Of a DNA stretch of 64,000 nt, positions 24,881 to 34,064 are shown one piece after another. Location of the stretch: NCBI RefSeq assembly GCF_007183175.1, contig NZ_AP019807.1, positions 3,344,001 through 3,408,000 of the forward strand. Direction: 5' to 3'. The notes beneath the pieces are model-generated. The model was not told where the DNA came from. It was given only the letters and a program-made list of their open reading frames with translations, and did no database searches. Source of the DNA: Microbulbifer sp. GL-2 (GTDB lineage Bacteria > Pseudomonadota > Gammaproteobacteria > Pseudomonadales > Cellvibrionaceae). Numbering within the stretch: position 1 is the first letter of the stretch; each line of letters starts with the position of its first letter. The translations under genes and the position numbers were made by a program.

Positions 24881-26512
24881 TTATTTTGTGCTGATCAGTT
24901 GGCCGCTGGCAATCAATTCCTCAATCTTTTTGCTGAGCCGTTCGTAAGTAAATGGTTTCTGGATACAATCGAGTACCCCCTCTGCAATTACCTCCTGAAC
25001 CTTGCTGTCCACACTGTAGCCTGTAGATAGTAAAGCCTTTACTTCCGGGTTAATGCGGCGCAGAAAAGCGAATAATTCCTGCCCATCCATACCGGGCATA
25101 ATCATATCGAGAATAACCAGATCCACACGATCGCAGTGCTGGCGGTAGTAGGTAATAGCCTGTTCCGCAGTAGCGAAGGTGACAACCTTATGGCCGTTCA
25201 TTTCAAAAAGAGTTTTTGAATAGCTGCGAACAATGGCTTCGTCGTCTACTACCATAATATTCAGCTTGCGCTGTGCTGGAGATGCACTTGTAGGCTTACC
25301 TGGTTTCTCCTCCCTGGCTTTTGAAATTGGCAGGTAGAGTTTGAAAGTACTGCCTTCTCCCTCTTGACTGTGGCACCGAATCGCGCCCTTGTGCAGGTGA
25401 ATAGTGCCATGCACAGCGGCGAGACCCAGTCCGGCACCTCGGCCACTCTCTTTGGTGGTAAAGAAGGGCTCGAAGATTCTTCGCCGCACTTCTGGAGGCA
25501 TTCCGGTACCATTGTCACTAATAGTGATCAGTAGGTAGTGGCCGGGCTGAACTTCAAAATCAGCAATAGTCATACCTTTATTGAAAGTGATATTACTGCT
25601 GGTAAAGCGCAGGGTGCCGCCATTGGGCATCGCATCTTTTGCATTAATACCAATATTCAGAAGGGCGCTCTTTAATTGGGCTGGATCGCCGATTATATGG
25701 GGGCGGTTGGCTTCGAGTAGTTGTTCAATTCGTATGCGCCGGTCGATAGTGCGGCCCAGCATGGCACATACATCGCGGGTGATTTCATGGGTATTGCAAT
25801 CTTTTAGCTGGTAGTTACCCTTGCGTGCAAAAGTGAGTAGCTGCTTGGTCAGCTCCGCTGCGTGACGGGCTGTGGTCAGGATATGACTAGTGTACTCACT
25901 GATACGGGGATCTTTCGAAATCTGCTGGATAACTTCCGCGTAGCCGCTAATCCCATGAATCATATTATTGAAATCATGTGCGATGCCGCCGGCCAGCTCG
26001 CCAATCGCCTGCATTTTCTGTGCCTGGCGTAACTCTTCCTCTAAAAGACGCTGCTTGGTGATGTCTGTGCCGATACTGAGAATGCCGTTGGGGCAGCCTC
26101 TCTCGTCGGACATGATCTTATTGGTCCAGGCAATCCAAACCCGTTTGCCGGATTTGGTAATATTTTCATTGATGTTGTAGCGGTGTTCCTGTGGGTGATC
26201 ACAGATGTCGTCAATCAGTTTTCGCAAGTCACGTCCACTGGTTTCACTGGCGGGCACTATGGTGCCGACCAGGTGCCTGCCAATAATTTCAGCCTCAGAG
26301 TAGCCAAAAAGCTGCTGCGCATACTCATTGAAAGAAGTAATACGCCCATTTCTGTCGCAGCGCATAATGATGGAATTAGCGTGCTCGACCAGCTCCCGGT
26401 AGCGCTCTTCACTTTTACGCAGAGCTTCATAAACCTGATTAGAATCCAGATCATGTGTGGATGCGAGGGCAGGGGAGGATGGGAAAAACGGTAAATTGCT
26501 CTCCTTGATCAC
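24881..26512 (-). CDS. PAS-containing hybrid histidine kinase with receiver domain
   Basis: 543 residues from a GTG start with AGGAGG upstream. Domains in order: a PAS/PAC sensor at ~28-155 ('[20 protein letters not shown]'), then HisKA with phospho-acceptor His in '[17 protein letters not shown]'. HATPase_c follows ('[18 protein letters not shown]', '[10 protein letters not shown]', 'GLGLAAVHG'), then a receiver at ~415-535 with 'VDDEA', the phospho-acceptor in '[13 protein letters not shown]' and the conserved Lys in 'CIQKPF'. There is no transmembrane segment, so it is a cytoplasmic kinase. No response regulator with an output domain is adjacent. Confidence 0.9.
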   Translation of the reverse strand: MIKESNLPFFPSSPALASTHDLDSNQVYEALRKSEERYRELVEHANSIIMRCDRNGRITSFNEYAQQLFGYSEAEIIGRHLVGTIVPASETSGRDLRKLIDDICDHPQEHRYNINENITKSGKRVWIAWTNKIMSDERGCPNGILSIGTDITKQRLLEEELRQAQKMQAIGELAGGIAHDFNNMIHGISGYAEVIQQISKDPRISEYTSHILTTARHAAELTKQLLTFARKGNYQLKDCNTHEITRDVCAMLGRTIDRRIRIEQLLEANRPHIIGDPAQLKSALLNIGINAKDAMPNGGTLRFTSSNITFNKGMTIADFEVQPGHYLLITISDNGTGMPPEVRRRIFEPFFTTKESGRGAGLGLAAVHGTIHLHKGAIRCHSQEGEGSTFKLYLPISKAREEKPGKPTSASPAQRKLNIMVVDDEAIVRSYSKTLFEMNGHKVVTFATAEQAITYYRQHCDRVDLVILDMIMPGMDGQELFAFLRRINPEVKALLSTGYSVDSKVQEVIAEGVLDCIQKPFTYERLSKKIEELIASGQLISTK

Positions 26513-26833
26513 CTTTTCTCCTCCTGAGTTACCGTTGAACGTTTTTTCACCAGAAATTGCACCACGAAGAAATTGAAAAGTATATAGGTAACTAATTCGG
26601 TTTTTTGATCTAGCGCACAGTCTTAGCTGACACGCCGCTATTTTTAAGCCTGTTTGTAATTGCCTGTTTTAGCTATTGTGATTCTGGTCACCAGTATTTG
26701 CTGGTGGTGCCGAGCCTGATCAAATGCCTCCCCTAATTGGGCTAACTAAAACTTTTACTAGGTCAAGTAGTGGCTAAGGCCGAACAACCTGATAGCATTC
26801 GCCGTTATATTCAAAACCATTGGATGATTTACT

Positions 26834-28246
26834 ATGCAGCTGCATTCTCGAGTTTTCGGGCGCGGTATCGTGGCTCTGCTTTGTGCCTCGTTGCTGCTGT
26901 CCGCTTGCGGAGAGAAGAAAGTCGAGAGCGAGCAGAGATCCTTGGATTTCGCCCGCCTGGATGCCTTCCCCTCCACTTATTCTGTTAGTCAATCCGGCCC
27001 GGTCCTGATTCAGGGGGCCACATTGCTCACTGGTACCGGTGAACAAATGGAGAAGGCTGACCTGTTGTTGGAAGAGGGTAAGATTGCCCAAATCGGCAAA
27101 GACCTGAAGGCGCCAGAAGGGGCGTTGGTGGTCGATGGTAAGGGCAAGTGGGTTACCCCCGGTATTATTGATGTGCATTCGCACTTGGGTGATTACCCTG
27201 CACCCTCTATTGAGTCCTCCCAGGACGGCAATGAAATGACTTCGCCCAATACTGCGCAAGTGTGGGCTGAGCATTCTGTCTGGACCCAAGACCCTCAGTT
27301 CCCGTTGGCTCTGGCCGGCGGTGTCACCACCCTGCAAATTCTGCCGGGCTCTGCCAATCTGTTCGGCGGCCGCAGTGTGACCCTGAAGAACGTACCTGGC
27401 CGCAGTGTTCAGGATATGAAATTCCCCGGTGCGCCCTATGGTTTGAAAATGGCCTGTGGTGAAAATCCCAAGCGCGTTTACGGCGGCAAAGGCACTTCCC
27501 CTTCAACGCGTATGGGGAATGTGGCCGGTTATCGCAAAGCTTGGATTGAAGCCAGCAATTACAAGAAAAAGTGGGAAGATTACGTCGAGAATGGTGGCGA
27601 TGAGCCCGAGCGCGATCTGGGCCTGGAAACCCTGGCGGGGGTGCTGAATGGCGATATCCTGGTGCATAACCACTGCTATCGCGGTGAGGAAATGGCCGTG
27701 ATGATGGATGTTGCCAGAGAGTTCGATTTTCAGGTTTCCACCTTCCATCATGCGGTTGAGGCCTACAAAGTGGCAGACCTGCTGGCAGAGAATAATGTCT
27801 GTGCGGCAATGTGGGCTGATTGGTGGGGTTTTAAGCATGAAGCCTTTGATATGACTGAAGCTAATATTGCGATTGTCGATCAGGCAAAGGCCTGTGCCAT
27901 GATCCACTCCGATTCCGGAGTAGGTGTGCAACACCTGAATGAAGAGGTGGCCAAGGCGATGACTGCAGGTCAGCGCGCGGGTTTTGATATCCAGCCTAAA
28001 GACGCCGTTGCCTGGATGACCTCGAACCCCGCTAAGGCGCTGGGTATTGAAGAGCAAACTGGCAGTCTGGAGAAGGGCAAGATGGCTGATGTTGTAGTCT
28101 GGTCCGGTAATCCGTTCAGTGTATACACACATGTCGACCAGGTATTTATTGACGGTGAATTGATGTATGACCGCGCGGATAAAAAGCGCCAACCGCGCAG
28201 CGATTTTGAGCTGGGCATTATCAATGCAGAGGGAGAGCGGCAATGA
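26834..28246 (+). CDS. Amidohydrolase-family lipoprotein (catalytically complete)
   Basis: 470 residues. The N-terminus is a lipoprotein signal ('IVALLCASLLLSACGEKK', lipobox LSAC). The amidohydrolase barrel shows 'GIIDVHSHLGDYP' (HxH metal site), 'DILVHNHCYRGEE' and 'STFHHAVEAY' (further His ligands), and 'CAMIHSDSGVGVQHL' (catalytic Asp), with the closing 'LGIEEQTGSLEKGKMADVVV' sandwich domain. It probably acts in the periplasm on a cyclic amide or dipeptide-like substrate, which cannot be named from sequence. It overlaps the next gene by four bases (ATGA), and the two are evidently co-translated. Confidence 0.87.
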   Translation: MQLHSRVFGRGIVALLCASLLLSACGEKKVESEQRSLDFARLDAFPSTYSVSQSGPVLIQGATLLTGTGEQMEKADLLLEEGKIAQIGKDLKAPEGALVVDGKGKWVTPGIIDVHSHLGDYPAPSIESSQDGNEMTSPNTAQVWAEHSVWTQDPQFPLALAGGVTTLQILPGSANLFGGRSVTLKNVPGRSVQDMKFPGAPYGLKMACGENPKRVYGGKGTSPSTRMGNVAGYRKAWIEASNYKKKWEDYVENGGDEPERDLGLETLAGVLNGDILVHNHCYRGEEMAVMMDVAREFDFQVSTFHHAVEAYKVADLLAENNVCAAMWADWWGFKHEAFDMTEANIAIVDQAKACAMIHSDSGVGVQHLNEEVAKAMTAGQRAGFDIQPKDAVAWMTSNPAKALGIEEQTGSLEKGKMADVVVWSGNPFSVYTHVDQVFIDGELMYDRADKKRQPRSDFELGIINAEGERQ

Positions 28247-29544
28247 AAAGAGTAGCTGTATTTTGTGCGCTGGCTCTCGGAGCGCTGGCGGCTGGTACCC
28301 ACGCGGAGAGTATCCTGATCAAGGGTGGTAAGGTACATACCCTGGCAGGTAAAGGCAGCTTGGAATCTGCTGATGTACTGGTTGTGGATGGTAAAGTTGA
28401 GCAGGTAGCTCCTTCACTGAGTGTTTCTGCAGATCGGGTTATCGATGCCAGTGGCAAGGTGGTCACCCCGGGGGTGATAGCGCCGATTTCTGAGCTTGGT
28501 CTGGTGGAAATCAGTGCTGCCAGCTCGACAAATGATCAGGCGGTAACCGGTGAGAGCATCGGTAGTGCGTTTAATCCACTGCCCGCTTACAACCCCAGGT
28601 CCACCCTGATTCCTTTTAACCGCGCAGGTGGTGTGACCAGTGCTGTAGTCTTCCCTGGAATCAGCACCTGGGATGCTGGCGCTGTTGAAGCGCAGCGGGT
28701 TTTTGCCGGGCGTAGCTTCGCTATAAAGTTAAACGGTGAATTCGATAGTGTTGAAGCCAAGGACGTTGCCCAGAAGGCCTACCTAGGGGAGGCGGGTGCG
28801 CAGTTAGCTGGTGGCAGTCGCGCCAATGCCTACGCCAAGGTTGAGAATGCTCTGAAGGAAGCCCGTGAGTACCGGGAAAACCGTGCAGCTATTCGCCGTG
28901 GTGAGTGGCGCGAGCTGGATTACAGCCTGGCCGACCTCGAAGCGCTACAACCAGTAATCAGTGGCAAAGAGCCGCTGGTGATTACTGCCAATCGCGCCAG
29001 CGATATTCTGGTGGCTATTGAGTTGGCCAAAGCCTTCAATGTGAAGCTGGTTGTACTGGGTGCAGCCGAGGGCTGGATGGTGGCGGATCAACTGGCCGAG
29101 GCCCGGGTGCCAGTGGTTATTGATGCTATTAATAACCTGCCAATTTCCTTCTCAAGCCTGGGAGCACGCCTGGACAACGCGGCTCTGCTCACCAAGGCTG
29201 GTGTCAAAGTGGCTATTAGTGGGCCGAATTACGCCTCAACCCACAATGTGTACCTTTCTCGTCAGTCTGCGGGTAACGCTGTTGCCCATGGCTTGCCCTA
29301 TGAGGAAGCACTGAAATCTATCAGTAGTAACGTAGCCGATATCTTCAGTTTGGAAGGTGGCACCCTGGAGCAGGGCGCAGTGGCCGATATCGTAGTCTGG
29401 AGCGGTGATCCGCTGGAAGTTACCAGCTATCCAGAGCAGGTTTTGATTGGGGGTGAACCTCAATCTCTGGTAACCCGCTCCACCCGCCTGCGCGATCGCC
29501 ATTTGAAGCCCGCCAAAGGCCATGGGTTTGGCTATCAGTACTGA
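28243..29544 (+). CDS. Amidohydrolase-like periplasmic protein lacking metal ligands
   Basis: 433 residues with a Sec signal ('VAVFCALALGALAAGTHAES'). The fold is that of the amidohydrolase family, with N- and C-terminal sandwich strands ('VIDASGKVVTPGVIAP', 'LEQGAVADIVVWSGDPLEV'). But the HxH position reads 'APISELGLV', and the usual barrel Asp region reads 'AISGPNYASTHN'. The metal centre is therefore probably lost, and it may be a pseudo-enzyme partner or regulatory subunit of the upstream enzyme. A perfect terminator follows. Confidence 0.85.
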   Translation: MKRVAVFCALALGALAAGTHAESILIKGGKVHTLAGKGSLESADVLVVDGKVEQVAPSLSVSADRVIDASGKVVTPGVIAPISELGLVEISAASSTNDQAVTGESIGSAFNPLPAYNPRSTLIPFNRAGGVTSAVVFPGISTWDAGAVEAQRVFAGRSFAIKLNGEFDSVEAKDVAQKAYLGEAGAQLAGGSRANAYAKVENALKEAREYRENRAAIRRGEWRELDYSLADLEALQPVISGKEPLVITANRASDILVAIELAKAFNVKLVVLGAAEGWMVADQLAEARVPVVIDAINNLPISFSSLGARLDNAALLTKAGVKVAISGPNYASTHNVYLSRQSAGNAVAHGLPYEEALKSISSNVADIFSLEGGTLEQGAVADIVVWSGDPLEVTSYPEQVLIGGEPQSLVTRSTRLRDRHLKPAKGHGFGYQY

Positions 29545-29567
29545 GTTTGATTAGTCAGCTTTGTGAC

Positions 29568-29598
29568 AAAAAAGAGCGGGCATTGCCCGCTCTTTTTT
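29568..29598 (+). terminator. Rho-independent terminator after amidohydrolase pair
   Basis: The stem gagcgggca / tgcccgctc is flanked by A- and T-runs, a symmetrical bidirectional-type terminator 23 bases after the stop. Confidence 0.9.
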
Positions 29599-29718
29599 GT
29601 TACCAGCTAAAAATATGAGCATATAAGCCTTGCCCGTTGTATAGGATCGGTGTGGCGCTGACACAATCTTTAGCGCTATATTCGATTGGCTTGAGAAATA
29701 AGAAAAAGGATCGACCCA

Positions 29719-30114
29719 ATGGCCTATGTTACGGCACTTTATACCAGTCTCTGTGCAATCCTGATTATCTACCTGGCATTGAGAGTAGTGCATTTTCGTC
29801 GCACTAAACGTGTAGGAATTGGTACAGGGGATGACCGCTCCAATGAGATTCGTGTGAGGGTGCATGCGAATGCGATTGAATATACACCTATAGCCTTGTT
29901 GCTGCTGTTGGTTGCTGAGCTGGGTGGTCTGTCACATTTATGGCTACACATTTTTGGGATTTCTTTTTTCCTATCCCGTGTTTTTCATGCTTATGGTTTG
30001 ACGGCAGGTAAAGGTGGGACGCATATGGGGCGTTTTTGGGGCACCTTGATTAGCTGGGTTGTGATATTGGCGCTGGCGGTAGTTAATATTGTTATGGTTG
30101 TTAAGGCGCTATAA
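29719..30114 (+). CDS. MAPEG family membrane protein
   Basis: 131 residues with four transmembrane helices, matching MAPEG (membrane-associated eicosanoid/glutathione metabolism) proteins. It shows 'LALRVVHFRRTKRVGIGTGD', 'IRVRVHANAIEYTPIALLLL', and 'FLSRVFHAYGLTAGKGGTH'. The 'HANAxEYxPI' and 'RVFHAYG' motifs are the family's glutathione-site region. Bacterial members are presumed glutathione transferase-like in the inner membrane. It is monocistronic. Confidence 0.88.
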   Translation: MAYVTALYTSLCAILIIYLALRVVHFRRTKRVGIGTGDDRSNEIRVRVHANAIEYTPIALLLLLVAELGGLSHLWLHIFGISFFLSRVFHAYGLTAGKGGTHMGRFWGTLISWVVILALAVVNIVMVVKAL

Positions 30115-30202
30115 ACAATATTTAAGAGAGGTGCCGTTGGTTAGAGAGAGGTAAGAATGGCCAGCGACACCAGGGAACCGCTTGACCGCCGAAGATGCCC
30201 TA

Positions 30203-30227
30203 ATAAAAAAGCCCGGCTGAACCGGGC
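30203..30227 (-). terminator. Rho-independent terminator for yebG
   Basis: The stem gcccggctg..ccgggc, read on the minus strand, is followed by a run of T residues and lies just downstream of the yebG stop. Confidence 0.8.
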
Positions 30228-30254
30228 AGAGTACAGGGATGAAACTTCAAGCGC

Positions 30255-30548
30255 TTACTGATTGGCAGCAAAAGGTGTAACAGTTTCTGCAGAGGTTTCC
30301 TCTGTGCTTTCCTCTTCTAGTAAGGCTTCAGGTTTGCCTTTACAGGCTTTGGCCAGTGCATCGCGACGTTTGGCCAGAAGCAGGCCGATCTCTTCGCCAA
30401 CCTGCTCATCAATGCCCTCGATGTGGCGCTCAATGAGTGAAGTGATGTTGGCAGCCAGTTCCAGCATCTTATCGTGTTCTTCAGCATCTTTTTTGTTGTC
30501 GAACATTGCTCCGTCTCGATCGCATTTCCAAACAGCTACTACGGCCAT
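30255..30548 (-). CDS. yebG: YebG family DNA damage-inducible protein
   Basis: 97 residues with the YebG signature 'MAVVAVWKCDRDGAMFDNKK' at the start and 'HDKMLELAANITSLIERHI' in the middle. In E. coli YebG is a small SOS-induced protein. An SOS-box-like sequence lies 50-75 bases upstream here, consistent with LexA control. Its C-terminal tail is Glu/Thr-rich and longer than the conserved core. Confidence 0.9.
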   Translation of the reverse strand: MAVVAVWKCDRDGAMFDNKKDAEEHDKMLELAANITSLIERHIEGIDEQVGEEIGLLLAKRRDALAKACKGKPEALLEEESTEETSAETVTPFAANQ

Positions 30549-30597
30549 GTTATGCCTCCCAATTGCCTTTCAGACATTCCAACTTGTTTGTATGGCA

Positions 30598-30622
30598 ATA
30601 CAGTAACTGTATAAATATTCAG
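30598..30622 (-). promoter_or_regulatory. Candidate LexA/SOS operator upstream of yebG
   Basis: Two overlapping signals are present: a perfect odd palindrome atacagtaactgtat (30598-30612), and CTGT-N8-TCAG (30607-30622), one base away from the CTGT-N8-ACAG consensus of LexA boxes in gammaproteobacteria. LexA control of yebG is established in E. coli, which supports the call. Confidence 0.6.
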
Positions 30623-30654
30623 TGTCAACGGAAGCCGCTGAGAAATAGGCGGGG

Positions 30655-30809
30655 AATTGATTGCGCTCAGGGGAGTGAGGGTTGCGGTAGTCTGATCACA
30701 AGTAATTTTTCAGGCTGTCATAATCTGGCTTCGCAGTTCGGCGTACTCCCCCCAGGCGCCGGGCTGCAATCTCCGCTATTACAGGCCCTTAAACAGGGCC
30801 TGTTTTTTT
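30655..30809 (+). ncRNA. Candidate structured small RNA ending in a terminator
   Basis: There is no ORF here, yet the strand shows nested pairings: gattgc (30659-30664) with gcaatc (30766-30771), and ggggagt (30670-30676) with actcccc (30745-30751). These are followed at once by a strong intrinsic terminator, caggccc..gggcctg plus seven T (30782-30809). A terminator with no coding gene before it on this strand suggests a ~150-nt transcript. It does not match any RNA family I recognise (not 4.5S, RnpB or tmRNA; 6S is not evident). Confidence 0.45.
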
Positions 30810-30925
30810 GAAAAAAGATAAAGTAAAAAATCAATTAACCGGGCTATGGTTTTACTCCCGTGTATCTCAACTGGTCCCCTGAATCTAGCATGGGAGGGGG
30901 ATGGGTGCGGCGAGCACCGCGGAGA

Positions 30926-31543
30926 TCAAATGGTGAGGACAAGCTTTGCGGCCAAGCCAATCAGTAAAAGGCCAAACAGCTGCTGGATGCGGTGGCCAAG
31001 GTGCTTATTCACCAACTGGCGCTTGCGACTGGCGTGTACAACCAGAGCGATGATGCAATACCAGAGAGTATCTATCCCGGAAGCGATTGCAGCCATTCCC
31101 AGTTTGGTGGTGAGAGTCTGCTGTTCAGACACAAATTGGCTGAATAAAGCAGTGAAGAAAACGGCAATTTTGGGATTAAAGAAAGCCACACCGAACCCCT
31201 GGGCTATGGAGCGGCGGACACTCTGCCGGGGTGCTTCCAGTTGGGTGGTAGAGGAACCCGGAGCGGGAGCACGCAGGGCCTTCCAGCCCAAGTAAACCAG
31301 CATGGCGGCACCAGCCCATTGCAGAATATTAAATAGCAGTGGCGAACTGGTAATAAGAACTGCGAGGCCAAAAGCGGTGAGCGCTGCGTAAATGGCGACA
31401 CCGGCCCCATGAGCTATCGCACTGGCCAGGCCCTGCTGGAGTCCTGAGGCAGAAGAACGCATAACAATCAGGAGACTGGGGCCAGGGGACATGGCTCCGA
31501 GAGCGCAGATGCCTGCGAGTGATAACCAACCAAGTAATTCCAT
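30926..31543 (-). CDS. LysE/RhtB-family amino acid exporter
   Basis: 205 residues with six predicted transmembrane helices and the LysE-family N-terminal 'GAMSPGPSLLIVMRSSASG' plus 'AQGFGVAFFNPKIAVFFTAL'. It is a probable exporter of an amino acid or amino acid derivative across the inner membrane. Its ATG overlaps the TAA of the upstream DUF924 gene, so the two are co-translated. Confidence 0.9.
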   Translation of the reverse strand: MELLGWLSLAGICALGAMSPGPSLLIVMRSSASGLQQGLASAIAHGAGVAIYAALTAFGLAVLITSSPLLFNILQWAGAAMLVYLGWKALRAPAPGSSTTQLEAPRQSVRRSIAQGFGVAFFNPKIAVFFTALFSQFVSEQQTLTTKLGMAAIASGIDTLWYCIIALVVHASRKRQLVNKHLGHRIQQLFGLLLIGLAAKLVLTI

Positions 31544-32148
31544 TATTTAAAGCCGCCCCCTTGTGCCAGCCAATGTTTCTCTTCTTCTGTGGATTCGCGG
31601 CCAAGTGCCGCATTGCGGTGCGGATAGCGGCCGAACTGCTCGATCACTGCCTGGTGGGCCAGGGCATATCGATAGTGGGTTGCAAGGTATGGGGCAGTAC
31701 TCTGGTCACCCTGGTATTGTTGCTGCAACTGGCCGAAGTATGCCACGGAGCGGCGTTGAATCGGGAGCTTTTCACTGTGTTCCAGTGGCATACCGACAAA
31801 AATCTGCTGGAACAGGCCCAGATTCCCCGTATCACCGCGTTGTAGAATGCCCTCGGCGATATCGAGGGCAAGTGGATCCCCTGCAAAGGCCAGGCTGCTG
31901 CCGCGATAGATGTTACGAGCGAACTGGTCGCAAAGCAGCATCAGAGCTAGCTCGCCTTGCAGGGTCTGGCGCCAGTGGCTTAGAGCATTTCCAAGGGCTC
32001 TGTCGGTAACCTCTCTGAAATCGTGCTGTATCTCGTGGTCCAGCTCTGGTGTCGCTGCAAACCAGCGTTGCTGTTGTGTATTGGATGGGGGGTGATCCAG
32101 TGCCGGGCCTCCGAACCAGAATGTCAGCACTTCCGCTATTGAAGACAT
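31543..32148 (-). CDS. DUF924 family protein
   Basis: About 201 residues from the ATG at 32148. It matches DUF924 (TPR-like helical proteins) with 'VLTFWFGGP', 'RWFAATPELDHEIQHDF', 'LALMLLCDQFARNIYRGSS' and 'LGRESTEEEKHWL'. Soluble, with biochemical role unknown. It is translationally coupled to the LysE-type exporter gene. Confidence 0.88.
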   Translation of the reverse strand: MSSIAEVLTFWFGGPALDHPPSNTQQQRWFAATPELDHEIQHDFREVTDRALGNALSHWRQTLQGELALMLLCDQFARNIYRGSSLAFAGDPLALDIAEGILQRGDTGNLGLFQQIFVGMPLEHSEKLPIQRRSVAYFGQLQQQYQGDQSTAPYLATHYRYALAHQAVIEQFGRYPHRNAALGRESTEEEKHWLAQGGGFK

Positions 32149-32328
32149 CAATTTGAACTCGCTGCAATGAATCCCGAATTATTGCGACTTTTGCACCCGC
32201 TGGTCCAGGGAGGCAAGGGTATCGTGCTACCCGGCAAGTGGCGCGAGAAAAATTTTACGCGCCTGCATCCAAACTCCAGCCTGAGCCCGTCATAAGGGTG
32301 TACAAGGAAAAACGGTCTGGAGGTCACA

Positions 32329-32625
32329 ATGTTTACTACGGGATCATTTAAGAAGGTACAATTTTGCGCCGTACTGGTATTGGCGCTTAGCGGCATGCAA
32401 GCCGTACAGGCCAAGGCGGCAGAGCTGGGTTTTTCTGTGGAAGACATCCACCGGCAACTCACCGAGAAGACCGACCAGCACTTTATGTTGAAGCTAAACG
32501 AGTGCCAAGCAAAGGGCGATTCTAAGGGCATCGGATTGCCCCATCCGATATATATTGCCGAGGATAAGCCCCAGCAAGGCGCTACGCCGAGCCCCTATTC
32601 AAAAGGCCGCCTGACAGTCATGTAA
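32329..32625 (+). CDS. Small exported protein of unknown function
   Basis: 98 residues with a clear Sec signal ('FCAVLVLALSGMQAVQAKAA'). The mature ~65 residues are polar and contain one Cys and a Pro-rich tail. Similar short leader proteins are often annotated hypothetical. The DUF6249 gene follows 71 bases downstream. Confidence 0.6.
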   Translation: MFTTGSFKKVQFCAVLVLALSGMQAVQAKAAELGFSVEDIHRQLTEKTDQHFMLKLNECQAKGDSKGIGLPHPIYIAEDKPQQGATPSPYSKGRLTVM

Positions 32626-32696
32626 GACCGAAAGCAGTTTTGAATACCCCCGACGGTGCAATAGCACAAATAAAGAGAAAGATCAGAGAGCAAACA

Positions 32697-33500
32697 ATGA
32701 GAGCGAGAAATTCACAATCCATGCGAGCGAGTGCCCGCTGGCTGGTAACCCTGGTAGCTGCATTCGCTGCCCTGGGTAGCTGGGCACAGGATGAGGACAT
32801 AGCACTGCCCGAGCCCCCGGCTCCACCTGAGCTAAATGCCGAGGCCCCGGAGGCTCCCGAGTCACGGGTCCGCATTATGCGCGATGACAATGGCGTACTC
32901 ACCATCAAAACCGAGGGAGAGGACGGAGAGCGCAGTGAGGTCAGGGTAGATCTTGGCTCAGATTTTGGCGGCCCCCTGAGTCAACGAATTATCGAGAAGC
33001 TGGAGAGCAAGGGCATTCTCGATGAGCGTGGACAGGTGGTCGAGGAGGCCCTAGACAGTGTTCCAGAGAATGTTGAGATCGGCCTGTCCAAAAAATATGA
33101 TTCTCGATTCAATGACTCGAAGGAATCTCATTCTGGCGAGGCTTTCCACCAGGTAGTGACGCTGCCAATGCTGGCTTTGATCTGCGTCTTTGGTATGCCG
33201 GTGCTGATTGTCTGGCTGGTAACTCGCAATAGTTATCGCAAGAAGCAGCTGGTGATGGAAAATATCAATCGTATGGTGGCTGAAGGCCGGGATGTACCAC
33301 CTGAGATGCTGGATATGCTTGAGGGCGATAGTCCCAGGAATCCCAATGATCGAGGTATTACTCTGATTGCGGTGGGTGCCGCAGTGTTTATCTGGCTTAC
33401 CGCCCTGGCAGGAATTGGTGTGGGTAGCCTGGGCCTGATCCCTCTGTTCATCGGCCTGGCCCGCTTTATCAACTGGAAGCTCGATAACAAGCAGGTGTAG
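32697..33500 (+). CDS. DUF6249-type membrane protein
   Basis: About 267 residues from the ATG at 32697; the longer TTG frame from 32640 would spoil the signal peptide. A signal sequence ('ARWLVTLVAAFAALGSWAQD') leads to an acidic Pro/Glu-rich periplasmic region to ~150. Three hydrophobic helices follow ('PMLALICVFGMPVLIVWLVT', 'ITLIAVGAAVFIWLTALAGI', 'GSLGLIPLFIGLARFINW'). Between them lies a cytoplasmic loop with 'RDVPPEMLDMLEGD', typical of DUF6249. It precedes the sigma/partner pair by nine bases and may be part of the same envelope-stress unit. Confidence 0.78.
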   Translation: MRARNSQSMRASARWLVTLVAAFAALGSWAQDEDIALPEPPAPPELNAEAPEAPESRVRIMRDDNGVLTIKTEGEDGERSEVRVDLGSDFGGPLSQRIIEKLESKGILDERGQVVEEALDSVPENVEIGLSKKYDSRFNDSKESHSGEAFHQVVTLPMLALICVFGMPVLIVWLVTRNSYRKKQLVMENINRMVAEGRDVPPEMLDMLEGDSPRNPNDRGITLIAVGAAVFIWLTALAGIGVGSLGLIPLFIGLARFINWKLDNKQV

Positions 33501-33509
33501 GACCGGATT

Positions 33510-34064
33510 ATGGACCTCAATGATGAGGAATTGATCAGGCGTACCGTCAAAGACGGGGACCAGCGGGCGTATGCCCAGCTGGTTCGTCGCTATCAGTCAC
33601 AGCTGCGATTCTCGCTCCGCCAGCTGTGCGATGGTGACCAGGGCCTGGCGGACGATATGGCGCAGGAGGCCTTTATTAAGGCCTATAAGGCGTTGCCGGC
33701 ATTTCGGGGGGATGCCCGGTTCAGCACCTGGTTGTACCGTATCGCCTACAATCTCGTCATGAGCCATAAGCGCAAGAACGCCCCGGAAGTGGATCAGGAC
33801 GCGGTCGACAGAGCACAAGCGGAAGAGACGGTGGAAGAGTCCCAGCAGCTGGGCATGGCAAGGGACCTGAACTCTGCAATGGGGAGCCTGAGCGACGCCC
33901 AGCGCGAGGCGATACACTTGTGTATGCAGAGGGGCTTTTCCCATGAGGAGGCGGCAAGCATTATGAAGTTGCCGCTAGGTACGGTAAAATCCCATGTAAA
34001 TCGCGCGAGGGCCAAGCTGCGTAGCTTGCTCCAGCCATGGCGCGAGGAGGTGGTAAATGGTTAA
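33510..34064 (+). CDS. ECF-type RNA polymerase sigma factor
   Basis: 184 residues. Region 2 has 'AYAQLVRRYQSQLRFSLRQL', 'ADDMAQEAFIKAYKALPAF' and 'RFSTWLYRIAYNLVMSHKR'. Region 4 has 'AIHLCMQRGFSHEEAASIM' and 'PLGTVKSHVNRARAKLR'. It is a sigma-70 family ECF factor without extra domains. It overlaps the next gene by eight bases, the usual arrangement with an anti-sigma or membrane partner. Confidence 0.9.
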   Translation: MDLNDEELIRRTVKDGDQRAYAQLVRRYQSQLRFSLRQLCDGDQGLADDMAQEAFIKAYKALPAFRGDARFSTWLYRIAYNLVMSHKRKNAPEVDQDAVDRAQAEETVEESQQLGMARDLNSAMGSLSDAQREAIHLCMQRGFSHEEAASIMKLPLGTVKSHVNRARAKLRSLLQPWREEVVNG

